Shown: positions 1 to 5,225, counted from the stretch's first letter. The stretch: DNA of 5,254 bases from Alphaproteobacteria bacterium (GCA_030598385.1 JAUVQB010000132.1:1-5254), one strand, 5' to 3'. Numbers and translations are program-made. Notes: generated by a model not told the origin, from the letters alone.

Positions 1-794
1 CGGGCGCGCAGGCGCATCTTGATCGGCCCGTCGGCCCGCCCGTTGATCATCTGCTGCAGATGGGCGTTGTCCGCCCCATCGATTTCGCTGGTCGGCCCGG
101 CCCAGAGGATGCGGCCCTCGTGAATCATGAACAGGTGATCGTAGTGCCGGCGCGCGGAATCCATGTCGCTGGTGATGCAGAACGCCGTTGCCCCCAGCTT
201 GTCCACGGCGTTGCGGACCATGGCGTTGATCCGGTTGGTGGTGATGGGGTCGAGGCCGGCCGTCGGCTCGTCGAGCAGCAGGAGATCCGGGTCGCCGGCG
301 ATCGCCCGGGCGATGCCCACGCGCTTCTGCATGCCGCCGGACAGGTCGACGGGGTAGAGGTCGGCCGTATCCGGGGTCAGGTTGACCATGGCGAGCTTCT
401 CGAGCGCCACCTCCTTGGCCCGCGCGCGCTCGAGGCGCTGGCGGTTGATCAGCTTGAAGGCGATGTTTTCCCAGACCGGCAGGCTGTCGAACAGGCCGCC
501 TTGCTGGAACAGCATGCCCAAGGTCTCGATCAGAGCCGTTCGCTCGCGGCCCCTGAGGCCGGTCATCTCCCGTCCGCCGACCTCGATGGTGCCGCTGTCC
601 GGCGGGTACAGGCCAGCCAGGCATTTCATCAGCACCGACTTGCCCGAGGCCGCCGGGCCGATCAGCACCGAATTCTTGCCCGCCGGAATGGCCAGGTCGA
701 TGTCTTGCAGCACGCGATTGTCTCCGAAGGCCATGCTCAGGCCGGAGACGCGGACCTTGATTTCTTGGTGGGCGATCTCCTGGCTGGCGGTCAT
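1..794 (-). CDS. mlaF: MlaF/Ttg2A-type ABC transporter ATP-binding protein, C-terminus cut by window edge
   Basis: This is the cytoplasmic ATPase of a probable Mla-type (MCE) phospholipid transporter, which in known systems moves lipids between the inner and outer membranes with the permease MlaE and the MCE protein MlaD. The visible 264 residues show a complete ABC domain: Walker A GPAASGKS (46-53), Q-loop MLFQQGG (94-100), signature LSGGMQ (151-156), Walker B LLLLDE (171-176) with the catalytic Glu176, and D-loop AGLDP (179-183). Family length is about 250-280 residues and the tail (NGRADGPIKM) looks like the usual C-terminal segment, so only a few residues should be missing. The ATG at 792-794 is 16 bases after the stop of the zinc-ribbon gene, so the two are probably co-transcribed. 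Two key positions deviate: Walker A has Ala49 where Gly is usual, and the H-loop reads ITSDM with Ser209 instead of His. mlaE and mlaD are not visible. The ABC call is certain; the Mla assignment rests on overall resemblance. Confidence 0.88.
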   Translation of the reverse strand, partial: MTASQEIAHQEIKVRVSGLSMAFGDNRVLQDIDLAIPAGKNSVLIGPAASGKSVLMKCLAGLYPPDSGTIEVGGREMTGLRGRERTALIETLGMLFQQGGLFDSLPVWENIAFKLINRQRLERARAKEVALEKLAMVNLTPDTADLYPVDLSGGMQKRVGIARAIAGDPDLLLLDEPTAGLDPITTNRINAMVRNAVDKLGATAFCITSDMDSARRHYDHLFMIHEGRILWAGPTSEIDGADNAHLQQMINGRADGPIKMRLRA

Positions 795-810
795 GGGGTC
801 GGGGCTCGGT

Positions 811-1116
811 TCAATAGGGACAGTCGCTGCGCCCGCAAGAAGTGGCGCCGCGGGCCGCTACATAGGCCCCGCACTTTGGGCATTCAATTAAATCCTCGGT
901 TTCGCCGCCGGCCTTGGCACCGCCCTTGCGGCCGCCGACCCAGTTGCGCAGTTGGTCGCCGAGATTGCCGCTTTTTGCGCCGCCGCCCCTTACGCCGTCG
1001 GCCTTCGCCTCCGCGTCGCGCGCCTGCTGCAGCCGGCCGACGAATTTGAAGCCGTACCAGACCGCCCCGATAACGGCGGCGAGGACCAGGAGTTTTTGGA
1101 TAGAGAAGCCGAGCAT
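811..1116 (-). CDS. Small membrane-anchored zinc-ribbon protein, function unknown
   Basis: This is a 101-residue protein with three visible parts. Residues 7-22 form one hydrophobic helix (QKLLVLAAVIGAVWYG). Residues 23-75 are a charged, Gly/Ala/Lys/Arg-rich linker. The C-terminus is a four-cysteine knuckle, Cys79-X2-Cys82-X11-Cys94-X4-Cys99, ending two residues later. The spacing suggests a structural zinc ribbon on a tail tethered to the inner membrane, probably facing the cytoplasm because of the positively charged linker. I chose the ATG at 1114-1116 because it places the hydrophobic segment right at the N-terminus. An upstream start at 1189-1191 would add 25 poorly structured residues encoded through the right-hand arm region of a hairpin. 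No clear Shine-Dalgarno precedes the chosen start. The gene lies 16 bases upstream of mlaF on the same strand and follows the S49 peptidase gene. I recognise it as a type of small alphaproteobacterial hypothetical protein but know no function for it. Confidence 0.75.
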   Translation of the reverse strand: MLGFSIQKLLVLAAVIGAVWYGFKFVGRLQQARDAEAKADGVRGGGAKSGNLGDQLRNWVGGRKGGAKAGGETEDLIECPKCGAYVAARGATSCGRSDCPY

Positions 1117-1294
1117 GGAGAGGGACTGAGTGTTTCCGCTTCGCGAGGTCACTCGCGCCAGCACACCCCCCCTTCCGACCACCCACGGCATCGTACGCTA
1201 GGGGTGGTCGGGAGGTGGAGTGGGCTGGCGCCGATCAATTCGAACCCGTTCTAGGAGCGTGGCGGCGGACGGTCAAGCGGCGCTGAGGGAAATA
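1117..1294. other. Intergenic spacer between S49 peptidase and zinc-ribbon genes
   Basis: This 178-base spacer separates two minus-strand genes. It contains a long imperfect inverted repeat (1171-1215) and a sequence resembling a tRNA T-loop (TTCGAA near 1238-1243) whose flanks do not pair into a T-stem. Any promoter for the zinc-ribbon/mlaF pair should lie here, but I could not identify convincing -35 and -10 elements. Confidence 0.5.
1171..1215 (-). terminator. Strong hairpin, possible terminator of the peptidase transcript
   Basis: Bases 1171-1184 pair with 1202-1215 over 14 positions. The core CCGACCACCC (1175-1184) against GGGTGGTCGG (1202-1211) is perfect, with one G-T wobble outside it, and the loop is 17 bases. 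The hairpin lies 80 bases downstream of the peptidase stop in the minus direction. No U-run follows it on that strand (the flank is G-rich), so it is not a canonical intrinsic terminator. It could equally protect the RNA 3' end, act as an attenuator for the next gene, or be a protein-binding dyad. Confidence 0.4.
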
Positions 1295-2158
1295 TCAGAG
1301 CCCGTAGCGCGCCCAGAGGACGCGTTCTTCGGCGGCCTCGACCAGCGCGTGGGCGGAGGCCGCCAGATCGGGGCCGCCTATTCCGCTGCCGGCGAAGCCG
1401 AACGGGAGGCGCAGGCGGCGCGGGCCGTCGATCACCTTGAGGCGCACCTTTTCGCCGAAGCGCGCCCGCATGACCTGGCGCAGCTCGCCGAGGCCATCGA
1501 CCAGACCCAGCTCCAGCGCCCGCCGGCCGGTCCAGAACTCGCCATTGAACAGCTCTTCGTCCTCGCCCTTGAGGCGTTCGCCGCGGCGCGCCCGGACGTA
1601 GTCCTTGAAGCCGCCGTGGATGTCGGTCTGGAGCGACTTCAAGCGTTCGACATCCTCGGGCTGCTCGGCACGAAACGGGTCCAGCATGGATTTCCGCTCG
1701 CCGGCGGTGTGGATCCGCCGTTCGACGCCGATCCGGCTCAAGAGCTCGGTAAAGCCGAAGCCGGCGGAGATCACCCCGATCGAGCCGATGATCGAGGACT
1801 CGTGGGCATAGATCTCGTCGGCGGCGCAGGCGAGCCAATATCCGCCGGAGGCCGCAACGTCCTCGGCGAAGGCGATTACCGGCACCTCCTTCTCCTCGGC
1901 GAGCGCGCGGATGCGGTCGCCGATCAGGGCCGATTGGACCGGAGATCCGCCCGGCGAGTTGATGGCGAGCGCCACCGCGCTGAGTCGCGGCGTCTTGAAG
2001 GCGCGCTCGATCAACTGGGCCTGAGAGGCCAGGTTCAAGCCGCGTCGGGATCGGCCAAGGCCGCCGATTATGCCGGCGAGCCGGAGCACGTTGACCACCG
2101 GCGGCGGTTCCTTGAAGCGGCCCAGCGGCAGGTGGCGCAGGAGTGAATAAGGGTCCAT
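1295..2158 (-). CDS. S49 family serine peptidase (SppA/SohB-like)
   Basis: This is a 287-residue serine peptidase of the ClpP-like fold, family S49, whose characterised members (SppA, SohB) degrade membrane-associated signal-peptide remnants with a Ser/Lys dyad. Visible motifs are NSPGG (67-71) of the oxyanion region, VAASGGYW (101-108) carrying nucleophile Ser104, and SSIIGSIGV (121-129). The segment TAGERKS (151-157) carries Lys156 in the position of the general base. Length fits single-domain bacterial SppA/SohB rather than the duplicated 600-residue E. coli SppA. Unlike SohB it has no clear N-terminal membrane helix, only a moderately hydrophobic stretch at 21-33, so it may be soluble or peripheral. 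I chose ATG at 2156-2158; a TTG three codons upstream (2165-2167) is possible. Neither has a good Shine-Dalgarno. It follows the methyltransferase gene by 84 bases and probably belongs to the same unit. Confidence 0.9.
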   Translation of the reverse strand: MDPYSLLRHLPLGRFKEPPPVVNVLRLAGIIGGLGRSRRGLNLASQAQLIERAFKTPRLSAVALAINSPGGSPVQSALIGDRIRALAEEKEVPVIAFAEDVAASGGYWLACAADEIYAHESSIIGSIGVISAGFGFTELLSRIGVERRIHTAGERKSMLDPFRAEQPEDVERLKSLQTDIHGGFKDYVRARRGERLKGEDEELFNGEFWTGRRALELGLVDGLGELRQVMRARFGEKVRLKVIDGPRRLRLPFGFAGSGIGGPDLAASAHALVEAAEERVLWARYGL

Positions 2159-2242
2159 GACGGTCAAATGTAGGAACTTGCCGGCGGCTTGCCAACGGTT
2201 TAGCTATGCCACGGCCCGACGGCGGGCGATTACGGCGGGCGA
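2159..2242. other. Spacer between methyltransferase and peptidase genes
   Basis: This 84-base gap contains the downstream half of a 13-base tandem duplication and a small GC hairpin (GCCCG 2214-2218 with CGGGC 2223-2227, 4-base loop) just after the methyltransferase stop. No T-run or clear promoter was found. Read-through into the peptidase gene is likely. Confidence 0.4.
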
Positions 2243-2245
2243 TTA
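2219..2245. repeat. 13-base perfect tandem duplication at a stop codon
   Basis: CGGCGGGCGATTA occurs twice in direct succession (2220-2232 and 2233-2245), with one extra matching base at 2219. On the minus strand the second copy contains the TAA stop codon of the methyltransferase gene (2243-2245). The first copy repeats that TAA 13 bases downstream, in another frame. It looks like a recent slippage duplication just past the gene end. Confidence 0.85.
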
Positions 2246-3031
2246 GAGCGCGAGGCCGTGACCTTCGCGCAGCACCCGTTCGGCCGCCGTCGTGAAGCGG
2301 CCGTCGGCGGTGTGCAGCACCAGGCCCGCCGCCAAGGTGAGCGGCACGCGGACCCCCTTGCGGGCGCGGACCAGCACCCGCCGCGCCGCCTCGCCCGGCT
2401 TCGGCCAGAGCGGAAAGACGATGATGCCACCCGCCCGGCCCCGAAGGGCGGCCAGCAGATCGTCGAGCCGGTCGGCGCGGTGGATGAAGGTCACCGAGCC
2501 TTTCTGCCTGACATGGGCGAGCGCTGCCGCGACCCAGTCGTTGAGGCTCGCCCTGGCTTCACGGTTCGCTGTGGCCTTGGCGGGGTCCGGCGCTGCCGCC
2601 ATTCCGGCCCGGTGATGGGGCGGGTTGCAGATGACTTCGTCGAAGCCGTTCCGGTCGGTTGAGATATCGCTCAAAAGGACGGGGTGGGCGATGTCGCCAA
2701 CCACCACCTCGAAGCGGTTCGCCCAACCATTGAGCGCCGCGTTGTCGCGCGCCAGGGCCGCCAATCGAGGCTGCAGCTCGAGCCCGGTCACCTGGGCCGC
2801 GGGCAACCTCGCCAGCAGGCACAACGCGGCGGCGCCGACGCCGCAACCGAGATCGAGCACGGATGAGGGCCCGCCCGCCTGTCCGCCCCCCGGATTGCCC
2901 CCGGGTACCGCCGCAGCGAGGAAAACCGGATCGATCGCCGCCCGATAACCGTCGGCCGGCTGTCGCAAGCGGACCCGCCCGTCGAGCAGCCGGTCCTCCG
3001 TCACCTCCGCGGCGGTCGCAGGCCCGGTCAT
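2243..3031 (-). CDS. TrmN6-like SAM-dependent methyltransferase (tRNA1(Val) adenine-N6 type)
   Basis: This 262-residue class I SAM-dependent methyltransferase resembles the tRNA1(Val) (adenine37-N6)-methyltransferase family (TrmN6/YfiC). The N-terminal family block QPADGYRAAIDPVFLAA spans 24-40. SAM-binding motif I is VLDLGCGVGAAAL (58-70), the acidic residue after strand 2 is Glu85 in TGLELQ, and the amino-methyltransferase motif IV is NPPHH (136-140). The C-terminal block around IHRADRLDDLL (183-193) and FPLWP (206-210) matches alphaproteobacterial members. Motif IV normally reads NPPY or NPPF, so His139 is unusual and might affect base flipping or specificity. A Gly/Pro-rich stretch (43-54) before motif I looks like an extended linker. 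The ATG (3029-3031) overlaps the TGA of the DUF2007 gene by four bases, implying translational coupling. The actual substrate, tRNA or otherwise, is inferred from family only. Confidence 0.88.
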   Translation of the reverse strand: MTGPATAAEVTEDRLLDGRVRLRQPADGYRAAIDPVFLAAAVPGGNPGGGQAGGPSSVLDLGCGVGAAALCLLARLPAAQVTGLELQPRLAALARDNAALNGWANRFEVVVGDIAHPVLLSDISTDRNGFDEVICNPPHHRAGMAAAPDPAKATANREARASLNDWVAAALAHVRQKGSVTFIHRADRLDDLLAALRGRAGGIIVFPLWPKPGEAARRVLVRARKGVRVPLTLAAGLVLHTADGRFTTAAERVLREGHGLAL

Positions 3032-3243
3032 TCCGGCAGCTCCTCCCCGGCCTCGCTCAGGATGCGGCGCGCGCGCTGGTAGTCCTCGTCCACCACCGCG
3101 AGGCGGCGCGGGATGGCCAGCGCCGAGCCCTCGAGCACGCTGGTGTGAGTGTCGAGTACCAGGGCCTCGATCCCGGCGTCGGCCAGGAGCGCCGTCAGCC
3201 AGCTCAGCTTCACCATGTCATTTGTCCTGAGCAGTTCCCTCAT
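3028..3243 (-). CDS. DUF2007 small protein (putative signal-transducing protein)
   Basis: This is a 71-residue soluble protein of the DUF2007 type, a short alpha/beta fold named a putative prokaryotic signal-transducing protein, with no firmly known activity. The typical features are a start close to an LxxAGI-type helix-strand unit (LTALLADAGIEALVLD, 16-31), then a short loop (TSVLEGSALAIP, 34-45) and a strand-helix end (RRLAVVDEDYQRARRIL, 46-62). I chose ATG at 3241-3243 because GAGGG (3249-3253) precedes it by five bases as a good Shine-Dalgarno and the family begins there. Reading upstream to 3363 would add 40 basic residues encoded by promoter-like DNA. It is the first gene of a minus-strand unit, its stop overlaps the methyltransferase start as ATGA, and it is divergent from the prenyl synthase gene. 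This pairing with the methyltransferase is familiar from other alphaproteobacteria. Confidence 0.85.
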   Translation of the reverse strand: MRELLRTNDMVKLSWLTALLADAGIEALVLDTHTSVLEGSALAIPRRLAVVDEDYQRARRILSEAGEELPE

Positions 3244-3248
3244 TTCGG

Positions 3249-3253
3249 CCCTC
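3249..3253 (-). promoter_or_regulatory. Ribosome binding site that fixes the DUF2007 start
   Basis: GAGGG on the minus strand, five bases before the ATG at 3241-3243. It supports the short 71-residue protein over the longer open frame. Confidence 0.7.
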
Positions 3254-3305
3254 GATATGCCTCCGATCAAGCCCGTCCGCGCCGAGGCTTGACGTGACCG
3301 CAGCC

Positions 3306-3333
3306 TTGACGCCGGCCCGCGGCTCCCTATGCT
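3306..3333 (+). promoter_or_regulatory. Probable sigma70-type promoter for the polyprenyl synthase gene
   Basis: TTGACG (3306-3311) and TATGCT (3328-3333) are separated by 16 bases. They match the housekeeping -35 and -10 consensus at five and four of six positions. Transcription would start near 3340, giving a leader of roughly 100 bases before the TTG start. A second TTGACG lies 17 bases further upstream (3289-3294). An alternative -10-like TATAGT at 3380-3385 lacks a fitting -35. Confidence 0.45.
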
Positions 3334-3377
3334 GCCAAGCCTTGGCCCACTTTTCCAAGCCAAAACAGGATTTTGGC
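3334..3377. promoter_or_regulatory. Two adjacent inverted repeats at the putative transcription start
   Basis: The first dyad is GCCAAG-C-CTTGGC (3334-3346). The second is GCCAAAA-CAGGA-TTTTGGC (3359-3377). Their centres are 28 bases apart and both arms share the GCCAA/TTGGC core, with an extra CCAAG at 3355-3359. The first sits on the predicted start site and the second would form a hairpin in the leader RNA. The layout would suit a dimeric repressor or a leader structure; the binding factor is unknown. Confidence 0.4.
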
Positions 3378-3425
3378 GCTATAGTCGGGTGGGAGTGAGG
3401 CCTGGATTGGGGTCAGGTCAGAGGA

Positions 3426-3433
3426 AGAGGGGG
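3426..3433 (+). promoter_or_regulatory. Ribosome binding site supporting a TTG start
   Basis: AGAGGGGG ends eight bases before the TTG at 3442-3444. An in-frame TAG at 3382-3384 and the absence of any ATG or GTG between it and 3442 make this TTG the first usable start. The next in-frame candidate is GTG at 3466-3468. Confidence 0.6.
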
Positions 3434-3441
3434 CGGATTTC

Positions 3442-4461
3442 TTGGCGATTGCCGACGTCCAACGCGTGTCGGAGCCGGCGCTGCCCAATGGGTTGGCGCA
3501 ATTGACCGCGCTTACCCGCGAAGATTTGCAGGCGGTCAACAAGATCATCCTCGAGCGCATGCAATCCGAGGTGGCGCTGATCCCGCAACTGGCCGGTCAC
3601 GTGATCGCCGCCGGCGGCAAGCGCCTGCGGCCCATGCTGACACTGTCTTCGGCCCGGCTCTGCGGCTACCAGGGCCGGCGCCACATGGCGCTCGCCGCCT
3701 GTGTCGAGTTCATTCACACCGCGACTCTGCTGCACGACGACGTGGTCGACGAGAGCCATCTGCGCCGCGGCCTGGAGACGGCGAACTCGCTCTGGGGCAA
3801 CAAACCGAGCGTGCTGGTCGGCGATTTCCTGTTCAGCCGAGCTTTCCAAGTGATGGTCCAGGACGGCTCGCTGGAGGTTCTGAAGATCCTGTCCGATGCC
3901 TCGGCGATCATCGCCCAGGGCGAGGTGGCACAGCTCATCACCGCCAACGACACCGAGACCAGCGAGGCGGACTACGTGGGGGTCATCAGCGAGAAGACGG
4001 CGCCCCTGTTCGAGGCGGCTTGCCGCATCGGCGCCGTGGTCGGTGAACGACCCTCCGCCGAGCAGGAGGCGCTCGGCCGCTATGGCCGCAATTTCGGCAT
4101 TGCCTTCCAGTTGGTCGATGACGTGCTGGATTACTCCGCCCGCCAGGCGGATCTCGGCAAGACCGTCGGCGACGACTTCCGCGAGGGCAAGATCACCCTG
4201 CCGGTCGTGTTGGCCTTTGCCCGGGGCAGCGAGGAGGAACAACGGTTCTGGCGCCGTTGCCTGGAGGATCTTGAACAACGCGACACGGATTTGGATCGTG
4301 CGCTCGGCCTGATGGATCGGCACTCTGCATTGGACGACAGCCTGGATCGGGCGCGTGCCTATGGGAACGATGCCATCGACTCCCTGAAGCTGTTCGAGGA
4401 CAGCCCCTATCGCCGGGCCATGATCGAGGTGGTCGAGTTCTGCATCGAGCGGGCCTATTAA
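3442..4461 (+). CDS. ispB: Long-chain all-trans polyprenyl diphosphate synthase (octa-/decaprenyl type)
   Basis: This 339-residue trans-prenyltransferase condenses isopentenyl diphosphate units onto an allylic primer to make the long side chain of ubiquinone. It acts in the cytoplasm upstream of UbiA. Motifs are all present: GGKRLRP (58-64), the first Asp-rich motif DDVVD (99-103) followed by RRG (108-110), Lys240-Thr241, FQLVDDVLD (222-230) with the second Asp-rich motif at 226-230, and GDDFREGKITLP (243-254). The residue five before the first motif is the small Ala94 in HTATLLHDD, the pattern of long-chain enzymes such as E. coli IspB, so short-chain FPP/GGPP synthesis is unlikely. Alphaproteobacteria usually make Q-10, so decaprenyl (DdsA-like) is the most probable product, but chain length cannot be read from sequence. 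Translation starts at TTG with a good Shine-Dalgarno. It is transcribed away from the DUF2007 gene. Confidence 0.93.
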   Translation: MAIADVQRVSEPALPNGLAQLTALTREDLQAVNKIILERMQSEVALIPQLAGHVIAAGGKRLRPMLTLSSARLCGYQGRRHMALAACVEFIHTATLLHDDVVDESHLRRGLETANSLWGNKPSVLVGDFLFSRAFQVMVQDGSLEVLKILSDASAIIAQGEVAQLITANDTETSEADYVGVISEKTAPLFEAACRIGAVVGERPSAEQEALGRYGRNFGIAFQLVDDVLDYSARQADLGKTVGDDFREGKITLPVVLAFARGSEEEQRFWRRCLEDLEQRDTDLDRALGLMDRHSALDDSLDRARAYGNDAIDSLKLFEDSPYRRAMIEVVEFCIERAY

Positions 4462-4491
4462 AGCGGTATGAACGGCACGATTTGGCCTTTG

Positions 4492-4507
4492 TAAAGATTT
4501 CGTTAAC
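4492..4507 (+). promoter_or_regulatory. Imperfect CtrA-like binding motif upstream of the PAS_5 gene
   Basis: TAAA (4492-4495), seven bases, then TTAAC (4503-4507) resembles the alphaproteobacterial CtrA consensus TTAA-N7-TTAAC with one mismatch. The right half extends to TTAACCAT (4503-4510), a common CtrA half-site. It lies in an AT-richer pocket 60-80 bases upstream of the PAS_5 start, a sensible place for control of that gene. Such short motifs occur by chance. Confidence 0.3.
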
Positions 4508-4568
4508 CATAACCAACGCAAAATCGCGAGCCTCCCCTGGACCACGAGTCAGGTGGAAAGACACCAGA

Positions 4569-5087
4569 GTGAGCGCACCTAAGGTTCCATTCCTCATCAA
4601 GGGTCCGTCGTTTTCGACCGGCACGGCCGGAGAGGCCGAAATCGACGAGTTCCGCGCCGCCTTATCAAACGCGGACGCCGTGGCGTTCTTCGATTACTGG
4701 CTGGCGAGGTGCTCGCAGGCCGGTATCCCCGGGAAGGCCGATATCGATCCGATCGAGCTTCCCCGGTTGCTGCACGCCATCTACATCGAGGAGTGGGACA
4801 AGGAATACCGGCAAAGCCGGATTAGGCTGGCCGGCGAATTTCACCGCGAAGTGGCGGGCTTCAACGTTCAGGGCTTGAGCGTCGACGAGCACGCCACGGG
4901 CGAAACGAGCCGAATTTGGAAGCAGTGCGACCAGCTCAACTTCTTCGATTTGCGTCCGACGTTCTGCGGCTATGACCTGGGGCACGTAAAGAAGTCGTTC
5001 CGCTATCTTGCCGATCTCACCCTGCCGGTGCGCGCCGGGCCGGACGAGGTGCTCGCCTTCGGGTTCATTTGGCCGCTCGAGATGTGA
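4569..5087 (+). CDS. PAS_5 domain protein
   Basis: This 172-residue protein resembles the alphaproteobacterial PAS_5 family (a PAS-like sensory fold). The matching segment begins with an aromatic helix AFFDYWLARCSQAGIPGKADIDP (39-61, displayed only for its position; key residues Tyr43, Trp44, Pro54, Asp58 and Pro61). It continues through LPRLLHAIYIEEW (64-76), RIRLAGEFHREVAGFNVQG (84-102) and SVDEH (104-108). The pattern (tryptophan helix, 'P-x-x-x-D-I-D-P', then an R-x-x-L-A-G strand and a G-x-x-x-x-G turn) is what I rely on. No effector domain, membrane segment or signal peptide is visible, so it would be a stand-alone sensor or adaptor; its ligand is unknown. I chose GTG at 4569-4571, with GGAAAG (4555-4560) eight bases upstream. 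A TTG at 4482 would extend it by 29 residues through the AT-rich regulatory pocket, which is less likely. It follows ispB by 107 bases and may have its own promoter. Confidence 0.8.
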   Translation: MSAPKVPFLIKGPSFSTGTAGEAEIDEFRAALSNADAVAFFDYWLARCSQAGIPGKADIDPIELPRLLHAIYIEEWDKEYRQSRIRLAGEFHREVAGFNVQGLSVDEHATGETSRIWKQCDQLNFFDLRPTFCGYDLGHVKKSFRYLADLTLPVRAGPDEVLAFGFIWPLEM

Positions 5088-5201
5088 GCGGGTGTTCGCG
5101 GACACATCGCCGAGACGCACTCGAGGTTTCTGGTCTAATACCAAGTCTTGATGATACTGACTCATAGGGACGTCTTTTCAGAACTTTCGGCTAGGAGCCC
5201 G
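5088..5201. other. Intergenic region after PAS_5
   Basis: A small imperfect dyad GTGT-TCGCGG-ACAC (5092-5105) follows the PAS_5 stop and has no T-run, so it is a weak terminator candidate. The stretch 5130-5165 is clearly richer in A and T than its surroundings and contains the TGGT-N5-ACCA dyad; a promoter for the right-edge gene would be expected there, but no clear -35/-10 pair was seen. Confidence 0.35.
5131..5143. promoter_or_regulatory. Operator-like short dyad TGGT-N5-ACCA
   Basis: TGGTCTAATACCA is a 13-base interrupted palindrome with 4-base arms, in an AT-richer patch after the PAS_5 stop. Its shape recalls operators of GntR-type regulators, and it lies upstream of a possible regulator gene at the window end. 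The arms are short, so chance is a real alternative. Confidence 0.2.
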
Positions 5202-5225
5202 ATGCGCCGCGATGCGGGGCATCGG
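5199..5225 (+). promoter_or_regulatory. Hairpin enclosing the start codon of the right-edge gene
   Basis: CCGATGC (5199-5205) pairs with GCATCGG (5219-5225). Inside, after a G-G mismatch, CCGC (5207-5210) pairs with GCGG (5214-5217) around a GAT loop. A further 7-base pairing, CTTTCGG (5184-5190) with CCGAAAG (5245-5251), could close a larger structure. The ATG at 5202-5204 lies in the hairpin arm and the AGGAG (5193-5197) lies beside it, so folding could limit translation. Coding constraint in GC-rich DNA may also explain it. Confidence 0.35.

Noticed and set aside
60..1049. Long plus-strand open frame of 329 codons
   Set aside because: It is antisense to the mlaF and zinc-ribbon genes, whose motifs are unmistakable; its translation has no recognisable domain and ends in arginine-rich low complexity, as expected of a GC-rich shadow.
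1220..1255. tRNA-like T-loop sequence (TTCGAA) in the spacer
   Set aside because: The flanking bases do not form a T-stem on either strand, and no acceptor, D-arm or anticodon arm could be assembled around it.
1220..2146. Plus-strand open frame of 308 codons
   Set aside because: It lies opposite the S49 peptidase gene, which has its catalytic Ser and Lys motifs; the plus frame shows no family features.
1251..2195. Minus-strand 314-codon frame overlapping the peptidase in another frame
   Set aside because: Arginine/proline-rich translation without motifs, typical of an off-frame reading of GC-rich coding DNA.
3117..3363. Extended 111-residue version of the DUF2007 protein
   Set aside because: The added 40 residues are basic and featureless, run through promoter-like DNA, and the internal ATG has a good Shine-Dalgarno and matches the family start.
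3418..4545. Minus-strand open frame of 375 codons, longer than the gene opposite
   Set aside because: The plus strand encodes a complete polyprenyl diphosphate synthase with both Asp-rich motifs; the minus frame is a shadow.
5092..5105. Possible terminator after the PAS_5 gene
   Set aside because: The stem is only four to five pairs and no T-run follows, so it is not strong enough to call.
4665..5165. Minus-strand open frame of 166 codons opposite the PAS_5 gene
   Set aside because: No recognisable domain, and the plus frame matches the PAS_5 pattern.
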